From: Setophaga petechia
Lineage: Eukaryota; Chordata; Aves; Passeriformes; Parulidae
Reading direction: 5' to 3'
Length of the DNA: 64,000 nt
Assembly: GCA_024362935.1 (NCBI GenBank)
Contig: JANCRA010000017.1
Location: forward strand, 17,945,001 to 18,009,000
Shown: positions 13,521 through 20,889 of the stretch, piece after piece
How positions within the stretch are numbered: the stretch's first letter is position 1
Layout: every line of letters begins with the position of its first letter
Notes under the pieces: model-generated
Database searches by the model: none
Told to the model about the DNA's origin: nothing
What the model saw: the letters and a program-made list of their open reading frames with translations, nothing else
Program-made: the position numbers and the translations under genes

Positions 13521-13526
13521 TATATA
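13521..13526. repeat. Target-site duplication, left copy
   Basis: TATATA directly abuts the retroviral LTR and matches the 6 bp on the far side of the element. A 6-bp duplication is typical of alpha- and betaretroviral integrases. Confidence 0.85.
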
Positions 13527-13871
13527 TGTCGTTGTCGAGGCGGTCACGACACAAAGCAGAGACTACAAGCAGTCTTAGTTGGCAACAACTTTATTCTCTA
13601 ACATGGCTAACTTTTATACACTTTTCAATTGTTGATACTTCTTCTACCTGGTCTATTGGCCACAATAAATCAACATAATGCTATTGGTTAAAGTTACAGT
13701 GACTCCACCTATCTTTCTAACATTCCTTCATCCAGCTGCAAGGTATTCTTATCTTTCTTCTCTCCATCTCCTTGGTTACAGCCTTGGAGAGAGCTCCTTA
13801 TCAGCTTCTTCTTACTTCTCGGCTTCTTCTTGCTGCTTTAGCTAACAGGCCTGCTGTTAGCCCTTTCCACA
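13527..13871 (-). repeat. 3' LTR of the endogenous retrovirus
   Basis: On the minus strand it begins TGTGGAAAGG and ends GACAACGACA, the TG...CA ends expected of an LTR. It contains two CCAAT boxes (13,683-13,687 and 13,655-13,659), a TATAAAA box (13,612-13,618) and an AATAAA poly(A) signal (13,590-13,595). It is the 3' LTR because the polypurine tract abuts its TGTGG end. No difference from the 5' LTR was found by reading. Confidence 0.95.
13590..13595 (-). terminator. Poly(A) signal AATAAA in the 3' LTR
   Basis: AATAAA lies about 17 bases downstream of the TATA box, so the R region would be short, as in avian retroviruses. In the 3' LTR it would direct polyadenylation of the viral transcript. 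Confidence 0.75.
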
Positions 13872-14012
13872 ATTCCCCCTTTTTGTTTTTGACCTGTAAA
13901 TACAGCTGCTATGGATCTTTGCAGGGCCCTTTGCAAAAATCCAAGCAGAGAGGGGACACACAAAACCAACAACCACAACTATCAACAAAGTTCCCATTCT
14001 TAATACAATCAT
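13857..14012 (-). pseudogene. env: Env signal-peptide remnant running into the 3' LTR
   Basis: A 51-codon frame starts at an ATG at 14,012, about 40 bases after the second integrase fragment ends. After a few residues it has a strongly hydrophobic run (LLIVVVVGFVCPLSAW), the pattern of a retroviral Env signal peptide with a small-residue cleavage site. It then passes through the polypurine tract and stops at a TAA inside the LTR. An env start directly after integrase is normal retroviral order. The rest of this env is absent, so the frame encodes no functional glycoprotein. Hydrophobicity and position are seen; the env assignment is inferred. Confidence 0.5.
13872..13892 (-). promoter_or_regulatory. 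3' polypurine tract
   Basis: Minus strand AAAAACAAAAAGGGGGAAT lies directly before the TGTGG start of the 3' LTR, where the plus-strand primer of a retrovirus must lie. One C interrupts the purine run. Confidence 0.9.
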
Positions 14013-14403
14013 TCCTGTCCTTCATCCATCTTTAAGTACTGATATATGGTCTTAGCCAATGTCATCCACACGTTCTGCTTCAGCTGCGGAACCATCCATC
14101 CTGTCCTTTCCCGCGCGCTCTAGGTAAGGTTTAACACAGCGAGCAGGAACCCATCGAGGACCATTATCTGTCAAAACACAAGCATAACCTCTCCCCCAGG
14201 TTACTAGTTCCACTGGACCAGACCACATACCAGTAATTAAATCCTTAACCCATACCTTGACATTCCTACGGAAATCTGGTTGCTTAGAATTCAAAGAAGA
14301 AAAATGGCAAAAGATTGGAAATAACTGTGAGTCAGGTAGGGGACGCAAAAAGTTTAACACATAAACAGCTTTATCTAATCTCACTTGAGCTGACTCCTGT
14401 TGC

Positions 14404-14424
14404 ATTCCCCCTTTTTGTTTTTGA
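14404..14424 (-). promoter_or_regulatory. Internal duplicate of the polypurine tract (central-PPT-like)
   Basis: Twenty-one bases inside the second integrase frame are identical to the 3' polypurine tract at 13,872-13,892, and the match continues with one extra base into CCTG on the plus strand. Here the sequence encodes the KQKGG segment. Its position in integrase recalls the central polypurine tract of lentiviruses, but activity is only inferred. Confidence 0.45.
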
Positions 14425-14457
14425 ACCTGACGTTTAAGAAGTCCGTGAGTTCTTTCA

Positions 14458-14500
14458 ACAATTGCTTGGCTTGTGGGGAGAAAATTGCAACTGCAATTCT
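14458..14500 (-). other. Recombination junction between env TM start and integrase
   Basis: Upstream on the minus strand, one frame reads RIAVAIFSPQA, which resembles the start of a retroviral fusion peptide. Immediately after, in a different frame, comes QAIVERTHG of integrase. The joint falls in CCACAAGCCAAGCAA, a stretch that both an env fusion-peptide region and the integrase NPQGQ-type motif could supply. This fits a template switch at microhomology. Confidence 0.5.
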
Positions 14501-14560
14501 CCAAGCCTTGTCTCATGTGCGTATATTACTATCACAATTTGAACTGTATTGTTCTATTGA

Positions 14561-14834
14561 TCTTTTCTCTTTATGTGTTTACTCTTTCAAAAATTCTCCA
14601 ATCGGATGTTAGCAATGAAACTCTTACAATGCTGCATGGACTATCTTTGACATTTGCAGGGATAGTAGGCCAAGTTTTGTCTCCATAAATAAAAAATCCC
14701 TGTGGTAATTGTACTGAAACTTGGAGGGATGCTTTGGTTGTCACCTTGCTGTATTTGCACCAAGCAGATGCGTTTCTATAAAAATGATGATTTTGGAGTG
14801 ACATTGTCTTATTTTCTGTTTGTGTCACTTTCAA
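14561..14834 (-). pseudogene. env: Env surface-subunit fragment with furin-like site
   Basis: An 87-codon frame (14,571-14,834) has, around residues 43-80, the arrangement LPQGFFIYGDKTW...IP...PC...SLLT. This resembles the conserved C-terminal part of the alpharetrovirus Env surface subunit (LP-G-F-GD-AW-IP-GPC-L motif). Just beyond its stop, another frame carries KEKRS at about 14,561-14,572, the position and type of a furin cleavage site between surface and transmembrane subunits. A frame change and stop separate them, so the glycoprotein is broken. The transmembrane subunit is lost except for a few fusion-peptide-like residues. Confidence 0.65.
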
Positions 14835-14942
14835 AAGTTCAAAACTTTATACAAAAATTCATTAATTCATTTTTGCTGACTTAAGAATTTCCAGCTCCTC
14901 AGGTTCAAAAGGAGCCACAGGGAGGAACTGTGTCCAAAGATG

Positions 14943-15248
14943 TTACTCATTCACAGGATTTGAAATGACCTGTGAAATCTTTATAGAAGTATTTTTTGGA
15001 ATCGGCCATTCATTCACTGGCAAACCCACCAGATACATTGAGAACGATCTCCCTGGCCCCGAACATGCCAAGCAGACGCCATCCAAACCTGCTGCACTGG
15101 CCAAAGCCCCCCAGACATTTTGTTTTGGCTGGACCATGGACAAATCTGCTCCATTGCCTAAGGCAATAGATGGAAGAATGAGGCACATGAGCAATACCTG
15201 ATCGAATCTCAAGCTCATGGCTTCACTCCTTGTGAGAAATTTTTCCAT
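14943..15248 (-). pseudogene. env: Env N-terminal fragment: signal peptide and surface start
   Basis: A 101-codon frame. Residues 11-31 contain a hydrophobic signal-like stretch (VLLMCLILPSIALG). After it comes a QPKQNVWGALASAAGLDGVC segment and a YLVGLPV motif, an arrangement like the N-terminus of avian leukosis-type and betaretroviral surface proteins (Q-P-NxW...G...CL...LxGIP). The frame ends at a stop after about 70 residues of surface protein, and the following 100 bp are not in frame with the next env fragment. Inactive. Assignment is by motif order only. Confidence 0.65.
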
Positions 15249-15295
15249 GCCATGACATCCAAGCCCCTGAGAGAAACCCCAAGTCCTTGAACTCT

Positions 15296-15436
15296 TTATG
15301 TGCTGTTCGAGGAGATATTCACGGTCTTGTCTTCTGCGTTTGTTTGTGTGCCTCTTCGGTTCCGGGATCCGTGTCTTCCTGTGTCCGAGTCCTGTAGAGC
15401 TCTACGAGTCTCACCAACACTTTCTTTGGACTTCAT
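15296..15436 (-). other. Small arginine-rich leader ORF after a splice acceptor
   Basis: The ATG at 15,436 comes one base after a strong splice acceptor (TTGTGTTTCTACAG on the minus strand, cut after 15,438). The 46-residue product is hydrophilic with an RHGSRNRRG basic patch and ends in TAA at 15,296. It overlaps the decayed integrase tail in another frame. Spliced env messages of betaretroviruses often begin with an arginine-rich Rec/Rem-like leader, which this resembles. It is not in frame with the env fragment at 15,248. Expression is unproven. Confidence 0.35.
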
Positions 15437-15540
15437 CCTGTAGAAACACAAGCTAAACCTTTGCTCTACATGATTAGTTTGAGAGGACCTTCAACTTGTT
15501 CTACTTCTGGACTTCTGATCAAAACTAAAGGATTCTCCCT
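15319..15540 (-). pseudogene. pol: Integrase C-terminal domain, first (decayed) copy
   Basis: One minus frame reads VEGPLKLI, then a stop, GLACVSTG, another stop, and KKVLVRLVELYRT, ending at a TGA at 15,319-15,321. This is the same domain order as the preserved copy at 14,052-14,516 (GPVELVTWGRGYACV ... PARCVKPYLE) but with clearly different residues and at least two in-frame stops. It lies in the normal place, after integrase and overlapping the env leader. The divergence between copies argues for two source lineages, not a simple recent duplication. Confidence 0.6.
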
Positions 15541-15639
15541 TAGTTTTGCCTGGGTAGTGTTATAAAAATGCCTAAGAATTGGTGGATTGGGTTTTGAAAA
15601 AGGAGCTGTTGAGAATGTATCAATTGAGACTTGGATATT

Positions 15640-15845
15640 TCTGAGCTTCCCAAAGATGGATATTGTGTGACATCACCTGCCACAGCTGGAGGCCCTGCAA
15701 TCCTCCTGGACTGACTGGTCCTGTGGATGCAGGTGGCTGCCCAAGCTGACAGTCTGGGCAAGCACTAACGATTTCCTTTGCCTGGCTTTTTAAGATATGA
15801 AAGGATTCTATCAGTGCTTATGCATTTTGATGAAAAAACGCATAG
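15640..15845 (-). pseudogene. pol: Integrase zinc-finger (HHCC) domain and core start
   Basis: Minus-strand frames show FFHQNA, a stop, ALIESFHILKSQAKEIV and then ACPDCQLG. The order H-x-H...C-x2-C fits the HHCC zinc-binding domain that opens retroviral integrases. It is followed by GLQ-LQLWQ, like the L-WQ-D start of the catalytic core. The core then breaks off; the first catalytic Asp region is unreadable and most of the core is absent. A stop lies between the two histidines. Confidence 0.65.
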
Positions 15846-15869
15846 CTCAACCTTGCTTGCTCAAAAATA

Positions 15870-16290
15870 TCTAGTAAAGTCTGTAAAATGAGCATGGTTA
15901 GTTTGTCTACCTGGGTTTTCCCTTCTGCTAAAAAATCCTGGAAAGGATGAGTATGCCTTAACGTGAATGATGAAACACTTGCGCTCCCTGCTTTCCAGCA
16001 GTGCCCCCATACATGATAAGTATGAATTTAAAATGTCATTGCTTGTTTCTTTCAAAAATGAACCTTCCAATCACCTGTCCATATTTATATCATATGCTGA
16101 GTCTGTGATCAAATTTGAGAGATTGGTAGAACAATTGAAAGACCTTGACCACTGCTGCCAATTCCACAATCTATGGTGAACCTTGGACTATTTTTACATC
16201 TGAGTCCCATTCCCCTGTGACTGAATTCTGCCACATGATTACTGATTTGTAAGTTTTTCTAGAACCATTAGTGAATACTGTTAGCTTGAC
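15870..16290 (-). pseudogene. pol: RNase H domain remnant
   Basis: In viral order this shows VFTNGSRKT (normally a TDGS active-site motif, here with Asn in place of Asp), then IVELAAVVKVFQL with the helix carrying the catalytic Glu, then a broken DSAY-like region in another frame. Last comes HVKAYSSFPGF followed by a GN/AD-like stretch, the usual HIRAHTxLPG...EGN..AD end of RNase H. Frames shift at least twice. RNase H removes RNA from the RNA-DNA hybrid in reverse transcription; this copy cannot. Confidence 0.65.
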
Positions 16291-16489
16291 TAATAAGTAA
16301 GTTCCTCACTTATTCTTTGTTTTTCCCCAAGCTATTTCTCTACACTACACCTGTAGCAGTTCTTCAGCCTTGCTTTTAAATCTCTAGCACAGCATGATTT
16401 CAACTACAAAAACATTAGGCCAGAGCCTGCTTGCTTTATTCAGCTGGCTCTAACATCTACTCAGAAGGTGGCAAGCAAGGCCTGACCTC
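16291..16489 (-). other. Unreadable tract between capsid and RNase H pieces
   Basis: All three minus-strand frames carry frequent stops and no reverse-transcriptase motif (LPQG, YxDD) was found. Nucleocapsid, protease and reverse transcriptase should lie between capsid and RNase H, so about 2.5 kb or more is missing here. Confidence 0.5.
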
Positions 16490-16742
16490 TCACACATCTT
16501 GCTGTATGGAGACATATTTCTGTTTTGGAGCTGCCATTTCCATTGTTTTAGCTACAGCACTCGTGCCAATTTGCTGAGCTTGCGCCAAAATCGAAGGATC
16601 CCACCTTGCCTGTAAATATGGATTGGCGAAAGGGGTCCTGGAGCTGTTTTCCGAGACTTCTGCACCTGCTAAAACACAAACAAATCCACATCCCCGCAGG
16701 GACTGGAGGATTATCTCAAAATCTTGAAGGTGAAAAATGTGC
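16490..16742 (-). pseudogene. gag: Gag capsid fragment preceding the major homology region
   Basis: About 84 codons are open and end at a TGA at 16,490-16,492. The second half (PYLQARWDPSILAQA, IGTSAVAKTME, AAPKQKYVSIQQ) resembles the betaretroviral capsid segment just before the major homology region, where an -I-QGP-E-F- motif would follow. Instead the sequence diverges after QQ and stops. The first half is less recognisable. The assignment is by memory of family motifs. Confidence 0.5.
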
Positions 16743-17857
16743 CCTTATATGAAAATAAAACATTCACCTGCTCTGTTTCAATCTCTATGTCATATTACAT
16801 AGGAAAATGTAAGATAACAGCAAACAGAAATCAATCAAATAATACATATAACCAATAACACATCTGAAATCACACAATTATCAATCACTACAATACTGAA
16901 CTGTCATCCCAGAGTCTGCGACAGCTGATGAACCTTAAAACAACAGAGAACTGGAGAACTCATGTCCGGATTCATGTTTCTCCAAAATCCCTTTGAAGGC
17001 AGGCTCAGCTATCGTATATGGTCAAATTGCCAAGCCAAAAGGACTTGAATAGTTTTTGATGCAGAAAACATCTGGGCTGATTGTCAATCATTCCATTCAA
17101 GTAGAGCTAGAACTTGGCCAGAGTTCGAACTCTAATTAATGGATATCACTTAATACATTTTAAAACAAGACTCTTAAAAACAGCAATTATGAATAGGAAA
17201 CCTTAGGATTGAAAATCAATCAAACCATTAAATAGATGAATCCCTTCCAAAACTTCTGTCAGGATAGAAATTCTTCAAACACAGCAAAACTCTTGAATTT
17301 TTGGCATGCAGTACCTCTATAAAAACTGAAGATATAATAACTGAAGAAAACCACAAAAATGGCAATCTAGATTTAAAAGAAACCCAAAAACCATGAGTAG
17401 TCAAGAAATATAAGACAAGATTCTGAAGACATACATCTTGTAGATGATCACACAAAGAGATAGTGAAACACATAAAAGCTGGCTGTAAATATTATAATAC
17501 CTTGCTAATAATTCTTATCATAAACTCTGAGAATTCTCATTATATAATCAACTTATCAACAAAAAATGTTTGAAGGGCTTATGACAACCTTTTAAAAGTA
17601 TTTATGCAGTATTAATAACAATCCTTATTTATCAGTATCACCTATAAAATTCAAACCAACAAAGGTTACAAACTCAATACCAACAAAACTCTGAACCATT
17701 GAAGAATCAACTGATGACCCCACAAATAGGATCTGACTGATATTTCTTAAATACTCTGTCTTCAGAGACATTTCAGGTACTTGAATCAAGACTAACACTT
17801 CTATCTTTATATGGTCATTTCCTTCCCTGAGAGGCATTATTCACAATAGATTTCCAT
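16743..17857 (-). other. Unassigned AT-rich interior block of the provirus
   Basis: This 1.1-kb tract lies between the end of the open gag frame and the later capsid piece. It is visibly more AT-rich than the flanking gag and env sequences and has stops in all frames apart from a 70-codon minus-strand frame at 17,625-17,837 that I cannot assign. The missing capsid N-terminal half would need only about 450 bp, so at least 600 bp is unexplained. It may be captured host sequence or gag decayed beyond recognition. Confidence 0.5.
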
Positions 17858-18928
17858 CTACATCATATTTGTAACAACATTGATTTGCACTTCTAACTTG
17901 ATATTTTGTTGGAGGCTGAAACTGTGTAGTGGCTGCGTGCCTGTTCCAGGAACTGCTTTAAAAACTGGAAAAGCCATAGGATTATCACAAGCAACATTTG
18001 CATTAGCACTGTTCTCCTGAGGTACTCTTGGAGTACCTAATCTTTCTATGATGTCCCAATTCTTTTCTTCAGCTGCTTTTCTCCTGACAAATTCCCAAAA
18101 CTCCCGAGGGTGTCGAGGAAGCACAGTTACTTGACATGGAGGCAAAGTCCATGGGGCAGTAAGGCTAGAGCTCTTAGAAGATGAAAGGACCCGAGCTCCT
18201 TGCCCCAGCCCAGGTGTTACTGCAGGCGACTCATCACTTGCTTCGCTGTTGCTGTCACTGTCAGGTAACGGAGGATAGGGCCTGGCAGGTTGCTCAAGCT
18301 GCTCAGAGGGGAGCGGGGGGGCAGACGGCTGGACTAAAGTGGAGGGAAGAGGGGGGGCAGATAGCTGGGTTTCTCCCTCTGCTAGAGACATTTCAGCTAA
18401 CTGGCGTAGCAGTGTAGCATATACAGGCACCATCGCGAGCTGCTGCGCAGGTGTGAGATAAGGAGGTTTAGAGGTCTGATAAGAAGATGTTATGGCAGGT
18501 TGCCCAGAAGTTTTGGCAGCCTTCCCGGAAGCTTTGGCAGCTTGCCAAGTAACTTGCATGGCACTCGGACTTTCTTCCCCATTAGAGGCCCCCTCTGCCT
18601 CATCCCCCCCGTAAGATTCTGTTAACAGCCCCAACTCTTCGTCCTCATCCTGCTCTGTTTGTTCTTGTTCTGTTTTCCATTCCTTTAATGCTTCAAACAG
18701 CGAATTCCAAGTAACAGCTAGATCGACAGCCGTTTTATCTCCCGCTCGGATAACTTCCCACAGTCTGTCCCCGAGCTTCTTCCATGCCTTAACACTAAAT
18801 GCTGTGTCGGGATCAGTGCCAAGATCCTGTGATTTAGCCCACAGCAGTATGCTACGAAGTGCATAGTCTGACGTATTAATTCCCTTATTTCTTAAAACTT
18901 TCCATGTAGCCAGAACATTCTCTTCCTC
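17858..18928 (-). pseudogene. gag: Gag matrix and late-domain region
   Basis: Open for 356 codons with no stop, but not in frame with the likely gag ATG at 18,948. The first ~100 codons have Trp/Leu-rich helices with an ILLWAKSQDLGTD and KAWKKLGDRLWEVI pattern like betaretroviral matrix. Next comes an acidic, then a Pro/Ser-rich linker with LSAPPLPS and QPSAPPLPS (PSAP ESCRT-recruiting late domain at about 18,317-18,328) and a PPY string. A WEFVRRKAAEEKNW helix and an FPVF motif follow, resembling the capsid start. The frame ends about 25 codons into capsid. A TAA (18,929-18,931) and a one-base frame break near codon 7 cut it off from its start. Confidence 0.8.
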
Positions 18929-18945
18929 TTAAATAAATTATGTCC

Positions 18946-18948
18946 CAT
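18946..18948 (-). other. gag: Probable gag start codon, frameshifted
   Basis: The ATG begins MGHN, and a second-position glycine for myristoylation is usual in Gag matrix. The frame from this ATG closes after 18 codons, whereas the long gag frame lies one base out of phase. This is a direct break in gag. Confidence 0.6.
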
Positions 18949-18963
18949 TATTACTAGTTGGTG

Positions 18964-18971
18964 GCTCACCT
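18964..18971 (-). promoter_or_regulatory. Candidate splice donor in the viral leader
   Basis: Minus strand ATAG/GTGAGCC fits the AG/GTRAG donor consensus, about 20 bases upstream of the gag ATG. Leader donors before gag are usual in betaretroviruses. It could pair with the acceptor at 15,438. Confidence 0.5.
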
Positions 18972-19131
18972 ATTTCCAGGTGTCTTGATTGGAGAAAATC
19001 AGGTCCGGACCTTCCTGTGGCTTCCACCTGCCACTCTCAGCTGCACCAACGCCGCCTCCCCCACTCCGTCCCAGTGGGTCAAGGTTGCCAACTGTTAGGA
19101 CCCCGTCCGGGCCCCCACCGCCTATGTCCTT

Positions 19132-19150
19132 ATCACGTCGGCGGTCACCA
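19132..19150 (-). promoter_or_regulatory. Primer binding site, tRNA-Trp type with one extra base
   Basis: Two bases (TT) beyond the 5' LTR, the minus strand reads TGGTGACCGCCGACGTGAT. The 3' end of tRNA-Trp would pair with TGGTGACC and CCGACGTGAT; an extra G separates the two. Avian leukosis-sarcoma viruses use tRNA-Trp. The tRNA comparison is from memory. Confidence 0.8.
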
Positions 19151-19152
19151 AA

Positions 19153-19497
19153 TGTCGTTGTCGAGGCGGTCACGACACAAAGCAGAGACTACAAGCAGTC
19201 TTAGTTGGCAACAACTTTATTCTCTAACATGGCTAACTTTTATACACTTTTCAATTGTTGATACTTCTTCTACCTGGTCTATTGGCCACAATAAATCAAC
19301 ATAATGCTATTGGTTAAAGTTACAGTGACTCCACCTATCTTTCTAACATTCCTTCATCCAGCTGCAAGGTATTCTTATCTTTCTTCTCTCCATCTCCTTG
19401 GTTACAGCCTTGGAGAGAGCTCCTTATCAGCTTCTTCTTACTTCTCGGCTTCTTCTTGCTGCTTTAGCTAACAGGCCTGCTGTTAGCCCTTTCCACA
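19153..19497 (-). repeat. 5' LTR of the endogenous retrovirus
   Basis: Identical by eye to the 3' LTR at 13,527-13,871. As the promoter copy it has two CCAAT boxes, TATAAAA at 19,238-19,244 and AATAAA at 19,216-19,221. U3 is about 260 bp, and R is probably about 20-25 bp. Near its end (19,165-19,173) it holds GTGACCGCC on the minus strand, the same 9-mer found in the primer site 25 bp away. Confidence 0.95.
19238..19244 (-). promoter_or_regulatory. TATA box of the 5' LTR promoter
   Basis: TATAAAA on the minus strand, with CCAAT boxes about 45 and 70 bp upstream at 19,281-19,285 and 19,309-19,313. Transcription would run leftward into gag. Confidence 0.7.
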
Positions 19498-19503
19498 TAT
19501 ATA
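19498..19503. repeat. Target-site duplication, right copy
   Basis: TATATA, equal to 13,521-13,526 at the other end of the provirus. Because the target is itself a TA repeat, a chance match is somewhat easier than for a complex hexamer. Confidence 0.85.
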
Positions 19504-20888
19504 GGTACACATATTTATATATTTTTCTGCATTTTCCCACCTAAATTTACATGAGATGATGCTGTGTGGTTTGAAAATAAATTTGTGTTTCAAAATAACA
19601 TTAATATCTCTGTATAACCCCCCCCTTATTTGAAATAACAAGCATTGCTTGGAGCTGGCTTGTTCAACTTTTCTCCCACTTTAGCCAAACCTGGCAGCTG
19701 CCATCAATAAATGAGATATTTTCACAAGATTCCAGGCTGATTTCTTACATGCAGCTGCCTTTGGGCTGGGTTTCAGATATTCCAGGCCACCTCCTGGACT
19801 GGGGCAGTATTAAACAAGAGATGTTTGTAGAATAAACCCTTCTGTGACCCAGATCAAATCCAAGATTTTAGATCAAACATTTCCCACCGTATTCACTCCA
19901 GACCGATCTGCAGCACTGCAGATGTGGGGGTTTCATTGTCAAACACTGACATTCATTTTAATAACTCCAAAATGATGCTCTTGTTTCTTAGGGAAAGGGA
20001 ATAATGCTCCCCAGCCTTATTCACTTATTGTTAATTTAGAGCTGGAGTAAATCGTTGTAGCGTGGAAATGGATGTCTGTATTTTTATTTTATTACGCATA
20101 TTAAAAAAATGAAAATATCATGATCTGTTCCAAGATTTTATCTGGAATATCTTCAAAAGTCTGTTCAGTGGTGGAATTAGTCCTAAAGCTTCCCAATGAC
20201 TTTAAGTTTGTTTTTCCCCTGCGTGCCATGCTGGCACTCTGCCATCCTTTTCAGTCTGGGCTTTTTTTCCAGCTTTGCTTTTTTGAGCAAAATAGAGAGA
20301 TGTGAATGCAAAGAAAGCAAACAAACTCTTTTCATCCAAAGTTCAGCCATTCTGTGGTGACAGAAATCATAAAATATAAAATATTTGTTCATCATAGGAA
20401 TTTTACATTCTATGGTTAATGTTTTTCTAGCTCAGCAATTCATTTTGCTGATTAAAAAAAATTCTTATTGGTCTGGTAAAAGTTAAATAAAATCCAGAAT
20501 TAAGTATTTAAAATATGAGTCCCTAAAACCTTAATTTGTATTAATGCTCCCTTCTTAAAGTTTTTGACAGAATTCCATTCATAATGAAATGTTCAGAGGT
20601 AATTATTTCTCTTTCTTCTGTGTGAATTATGAGAATTATTTATACACTCAATCTTAATATCACAGCTTCATTGCCTAATAGGAAAAATCCACAGGGTATG
20701 AATCATTCTGAGAAAGAATTAAATTTTTTTCTCATCTGTTTAAAATAAGAAAAAAATAAAATAAAATAAAAAAGAGAGAAAGATGAAAAGATTTCTAATG
20801 GCACAAAATTCAGAGTGCTGCAGGCTCTGCTTGCCATGTAACCCCCAGCTCTAGTTCCTCCCCCTTCCCTTGCCTGCAAAGCCATAAA
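19504..20888. other. Non-coding DNA without assigned features
   Basis: AT-rich unique sequence and an A-rich patch at 20,745-20,775. Nothing coding was recognised. Confidence 0.45.
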
Positions 20889-20889
20889 C

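Larger units (their letters stand above)
14052..14516 (-). pseudogene. pol: Integrase C-terminal fragment, second copy
   Basis: A 154-codon open frame. Near residue 19 it has the QAIVERTHG motif that carries the catalytic glutamate of the DDE integrase core, then a KQKGG segment and an alpha-helical stretch. From about residue 84 comes the C-terminal DNA-binding domain, with a GPVELVTWGRGYACV-like core and a PRWVPARCVKP motif. This matches betaretrovirus-type integrases. The two catalytic aspartates and the zinc finger are missing, so it is inactive. It is well preserved (no internal stop) and lies downstream of the env surface fragments, which is out of order. A diverged homologue of the same domain lies at 15,319-15,540. 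Homology is recognised from memory. Confidence 0.85.
13527..19497 (-). mobile_element. Endogenous retrovirus, defective mosaic provirus
   Basis: A complete LTR-to-LTR insertion in minus orientation. Two 345-bp LTRs (identical by eye) flank 5.3 kb carrying a tRNA-Trp-like primer site, gag, capsid, RNase H, integrase and env remnants and a polypurine tract. Protease and nearly all of reverse transcriptase were not found. No long gag-pol or env frame survives, so it cannot be autonomous. Two integrase C-termini are present, one on each side of the env surface fragments, so the interior is a mosaic. Env fragments and the primer site look alpharetrovirus-like, while the matrix/PSAP region and second integrase look betaretrovirus-like; both statements rest on remembered motifs. 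Identical LTRs imply a recent insertion, while the decayed centre implies that the damage is older than the insertion. Confidence 0.93.

Noticed and set aside
13772..14035. Plus-strand frame across the retroviral 3' LTR
   Set aside because: It is antisense to the LTR and env signal peptide and explained by them.
18989..19304. Plus-strand Pro-rich frames across the 5' LTR and leader
   Set aside because: Antisense shadows of the viral leader and LTR.
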